Part shown: piece by piece, positions 6,572-8,471 of the stretch | How positions within the stretch are numbered: position 1 is the first letter of the stretch | Layout of the letters: every line of letters begins with the position of its first letter | NCBI GenBank assembly: GCA_020047885.1 | Contig: JAIFNF010000247.1 | Location: 1 to 8,471, forward strand | Direction: 5' to 3' | Origin: Gammaproteobacteria bacterium | GTDB taxonomy: Bacteria; Pseudomonadota; Gammaproteobacteria; Competibacterales; Competibacteraceae | Length of the DNA stretch: 8,471 nucleotides | Notes under the pieces: generated by a model | Databases searched by the model: none | Seen by the model: the letters and a program-made list of their open reading frames with translations, nothing else | What the model was told of the DNA's origin: nothing | Position numbers and translations under genes: made by a program

Positions 6572-7117
6572 ATGAACGTGCGGTTTACGCTTGATCCCGG
6601 CGACCGGGAGTTGTTCCGGCAAGCGGTCGGGGCGGTGAGGCCCGTGCGTTGCGACCGGGTGGCTCCTGCGCCGGTTCATCCTGCGCCCATTCCCCGCTTT
6701 ACGCTGGCGGATGAGCGCCAGGTGCTGACCGATATGATGTCGGATTATTTCGAGCCGGCGGATCTGGATACGGGGGAGGAATTGTACTACCGCCATGAGG
6801 GGGTGCAGCAGGCGGTATTGCGGAAACTGCGGCGCGGTCATTTTCAGGTGGGGGCGGCGCTGGATTTACATGGGATGACGGTCGTTGCGGCCAAGGAGGC
6901 GTTCATTGCTTTTCTGCATCAGGCGCGCCGGGATCATGTGCATTGTGTGCGGATTATCCACGGTAAGGGGAAGGGTTCGCGTCATCGGGGGCCGGTGCTG
7001 AAGCAGAAGGTGAATCATTGGCTGCGCCAGCGGGATGAGGTGCTGGCGTTTTGTTCGGCGCGGGCGGTGGATGGGGGGACGGGAGCCGTTTATGTGTTGT
7101 TGCGGCGGGCGGTTTAG
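6572..7117 (+). CDS. smrA: Smr-domain protein, SmrA/YdaL type
   Basis: A 181-residue protein with a C-terminal Smr (small MutS-related) domain, a fold associated with DNA or RNA nicking endonuclease activity. The N-terminal part ([20 protein letters not shown], 11-30; [20 protein letters not shown], 71-90) is shared with the stand-alone SmrA/SmrB proteins. The Smr domain runs from about 95 to the end: LDLHG (97-101), IIHGKGKGS (128-136), [14 protein letters not shown], and [12 protein letters not shown]. Both the LDLHG and HGKG motifs are intact. I chose the ATG at 6572 because GAGG (6563-6566) is 5 nt upstream; GTG 6551 is in frame but has no ribosome-binding site. It is divergent from surE with only 48 bp between starts. 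Cellular role uncertain. Confidence 0.88.
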   Translation: MNVRFTLDPGDRELFRQAVGAVRPVRCDRVAPAPVHPAPIPRFTLADERQVLTDMMSDYFEPADLDTGEELYYRHEGVQQAVLRKLRRGHFQVGAALDLHGMTVVAAKEAFIAFLHQARRDHVHCVRIIHGKGKGSRHRGPVLKQKVNHWLRQRDEVLAFCSARAVDGGTGAVYVLLRRAV

Positions 7118-7147
7118 TACAATTCGGTGATGCCGCTGCTACCGCCG

Positions 7148-7201
7148 CCACTGCTGCTACCGCTACCACTGCTGCTACCGCTACCACTGCTGCTATTGCC
7201 A
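7148..7201. repeat. 18-bp tandem repeat, low complexity
   Basis: Two perfect copies of CCACTGCTGCTACCGCTA (7148-7165, 7166-7183) are followed by a third that diverges after 12 bases, and a degenerate partial copy precedes them. Read on the minus strand in the frame ending at the TAA at 7114-7116, the array encodes Ser/Gly repeats (SSSGSG) followed by [11 protein letters not shown]. That frame opens at an ATG at 7314 (66 codons) with no ribosome-binding site, so I do not call a gene. Its stop overlaps the smrA stop. Two other frames are also open, as expected for a multiple-of-three array. Confidence 0.6.
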
Positions 7202-7259
7202 CCATAAGGAGTAACGACGCCATTATAGCTAATGATCCGGTACCACCACCGCCACCACC

Positions 7260-7397
7260 TTAAGGACGCGATTCCGTGTTGACGCCCACCAGCGCCAGTT
7301 GTCGGCGACCACAAGTCAGGCCGCCCACTTGCGCCTTCCGCCGCCAGCGGTTGACCAGGTTCAGAGTCAATGTGAAGGGATTGAATCTTTGGCGCAT
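7260..7397 (-). CDS. Possible small protein of 45 residues, unknown function
   Basis: A short minus-strand ORF beginning MRQRFNPFTLTLNLVNRW and ending LALVGVNTESRP before a TAA. Codon choice is consistent with the host (CTG, GTG, GGC, AAC; about 70% G or C at third positions), and GGAA lies 7 nt before the ATG. The product is basic (many Arg, one Cys) with no obvious signal peptide or membrane helix. I do not recognise a family. After the stop the same frame continues into Gly codons and then the tandem-repeat region, so it may be the front of a larger, decayed Gly/Ser-rich gene. It is in the right length range to arise by chance, hence the low confidence. Confidence 0.28.
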   Translation of the reverse strand: MRQRFNPFTLTLNLVNRWRRKAQVGGLTCGRRQLALVGVNTESRP

Positions 7398-7470
7398 GGC
7401 ACTATTCCGTCGTTGCAGAAAAACACCCTAACCCATCCGGTTTTGAGAACCCATGATAACTGAAAGGGGC

Positions 7471-7500
7471 ATGACGGGAACCCGGGGTTAAGGCTAAAAT
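7471..7500 (+). promoter_or_regulatory. Candidate prfB promoter
   Basis: ATGACG (7471-7476, 4 of 6) and TAAAAT (7495-7500, 5 of 6) are separated by 18 nt. A start near 7507 would leave a leader of about 30 nt before the GTG of prfB, which carries GGAG (7526-7529) 7 nt from the start. The spacer includes a short palindrome, AACCC-G-GGGTT (7479-7489), of unknown meaning. Confidence 0.45.
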
Positions 7501-7536
7501 CGGCTCCCCCTCAGCTTGAGACCACGGAGCCACATC

Positions 7537-8471
7537 GTGCAGGAACTCAATCCCTACTTTAACCAGATTCAAGACCTCCAGGAACGTTGCGCGTCCCTGA
7601 GGGGGTATCTTTGACTTCGAGACCCGGCGCGAACGGCTGATCGAAGTCAACCGGGAGTTGGAAGACCCCAAGCTTTGGAACAACCCGGAACGGGCGCAGA
7701 CGCTCGGCAAGGAACGGGCGGAGCTGGAAGCGGTGGTTGACCGGCTGGAAAGTTTAAACCGGGGCCTGAATGAAGCCGCTGAATTGCTGACACTCGCGGG
7801 CGAAGAAGGCGATGAAGCAGCGATTGCGGAAGTCGCGCGGGATATTGACCAGCATGGGCGCATCGTCGCCGATCTGGAATTCCAGCGGATGTTCTCCGGC
7901 GAACTGGATGCCAGCAACGCCTTTCTCGATGTGCAATCCGGTTCCGGCGGCACCGAAGCCCAGGACTGGGCGGACATGCTGCTGCGCATGTACCTGCACT
8001 GGGGGGAGCGGCGCGGTTTTAACACCGAGTTGCTGGACGCCTCGCCCGGTGAAGTCGCTGGCATCAAGAGCGCCACCATCCGCTTTGAAGGTCCCTACGC
8101 TTACGGCTGGCTGCGCACCGAAACCGGCGTGCATCGCCTGGTGCGCAAATCGCCCTTTGATTCCGGCAACCGCCGCCATACCTCCTTCGCCGCGGTCTTC
8201 GTCTCCCCGGAAATTGATGACAGTATTGAAATCGACATCAACCCGGCTGATTTGCGCGTGGATGTGTACCGCGCTTCCGGGGCGGGCGGCCAGCACGTTA
8301 ACCGCACGGAATCAGCGGTGCGCATCACCCACCTGCCGACCAATAGCGTCGTCCAGTGCCAGAACGACCGCTCCCAGCACAAAAACCGCGCCACGGCCAT
8401 GAAGCAACTCAAGGCCAAACTCTACGAACTGGAAATCCAGAAGCGCAACGCCCAGTCCCAGGCGGTCGAGG
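7537..8471 (+). CDS. prfB: Peptide chain release factor 2 (programmed +1 frameshift; 3' end beyond window)
   Basis: RF2 recognises UGA and UAA stop codons in the ribosomal A site and triggers peptide release. Translation starts at GTG 7537, reads 25 codons (ending in ...CASLRGYL), meets an in-frame TGA at 7612-7614, and shifts +1 to continue with GAC at 7613. After the shift the protein carries [14 protein letters not shown], the anticodon-like tripeptide SPF (205-207, in RKSPFDS) and the catalytic GGQ (250-252, in [15 protein letters not shown]). Both have the same numbering as E. coli RF2, so no residues are gained or lost. Residue 246 is Ala, the common form, rather than the Thr of E. coli K-12. 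The Gln of GGQ is the usual PrmC methylation target. About 311 of roughly 365 residues are present before the right edge cuts the gene. In many relatives lysS follows. Confidence 0.97.
7600..7615 (+). promoter_or_regulatory. RF2 autoregulatory +1 frameshift site
   Basis: AGGGGGTATCTTTGAC contains all three known stimulators: a Shine-Dalgarno-like AGGGGG three nucleotides before the slip codon, the slippery CTT (7609-7611), and TGA followed by C, a weak termination context. When RF2 is scarce the ribosome pauses at TGA, tRNA-Leu slips to TTT, and full-length RF2 is made; when RF2 is plentiful it ends translation at codon 26. The site is base-for-base the E. coli one over this stretch. Confidence 0.97.

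Noticed and set aside
6524..6841. A 106-codon N-terminal extension of the surE frame
   Set aside because: It lies wholly antisense to smrA, shows no SurE homology, and the family start [10 protein letters not shown] has a good ribosome-binding site at 6532-6537.
7148..7201. CRISPR array
   Set aside because: Units are 18 bp, directly adjacent with no spacers, and low complexity; no cas genes.
7051..7263. Plus-strand frame ending in a Pro run (NDPVPPPPPP)
   Set aside because: It overlaps smrA and then reads the tandem repeat as Ala/Thr; no ribosome-binding site and no domain.
7612..7614. prfB as a broken gene because of the early TGA
   Set aside because: The AGGGGGTATCTTTGAC context is the programmed frameshift site, and the downstream frame is intact with SPF and GGQ.

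Overview
The window looks like chromosomal DNA of a gammaproteobacterium of fairly high GC content. The best markers are a full-length RpoS-type sigma factor, a neighbouring surE, a TrmO/YaeB-type tRNA methyltransferase, and a prfB gene with the classical +1 frameshift site and E. coli-like residue numbering. Lineage below class level cannot be read reliably. The G/C-rich REP-like repeats remind me of environmental gammaproteobacteria, but that is an impression, not evidence.

Layout, left to right. (1) Positions 1-195 carry, on the minus strand, a piece of a phosphate-binding-type (PstS-like) protein that has lost its front half and runs off the left edge. (2) 196-1302 (+) is an intact yejB, the inner-membrane permease of a YejABEF-type peptide ABC transporter, with no yejA before it and no yejE/yejF after it. 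(3) 1241-3674 (-) is a three-gene cluster transcribed as metallo-beta-lactamase-fold hydrolase, corA-type Mg2+ channel, trmO; the end of trmO overlaps the end of yejB tail to tail by 62 bp. (4) 3806-4186 (+) is a small Mth938-like protein. (5) 4187-4369 is a convergent intergenic stretch packed with G/C-rich hairpins. (6) 4370-6523 (-) is surE followed by rpoS. The pcm and nlpD genes that sit between them in E. coli are absent; in their place are a REP-pair element flanked by 11-bp direct repeats, a candidate rpoS promoter, and a leader with an Hfq-type (AAN)4 motif. (7) 6572-7117 (+) is an Smr-domain protein divergent from surE. (8) 7118-7536 is a 419-bp interval with an 18-bp tandem repeat, a possible 45-residue ORF and the prfB promoter. 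(9) 7537-8471 (+) is prfB, cut by the right edge.

Most genes are housekeeping or stress related: translation termination (prfB), tRNA modification (trmO), stationary-phase control (rpoS, surE), Mg2+ uptake (corA). I see no defence system, prophage, CRISPR array, rRNA or tRNA. The least ordinary parts are the remodelled surE-rpoS junction with its leader, the rearrangement junction at the left end, and the unexplained repeat-rich segment before prfB.
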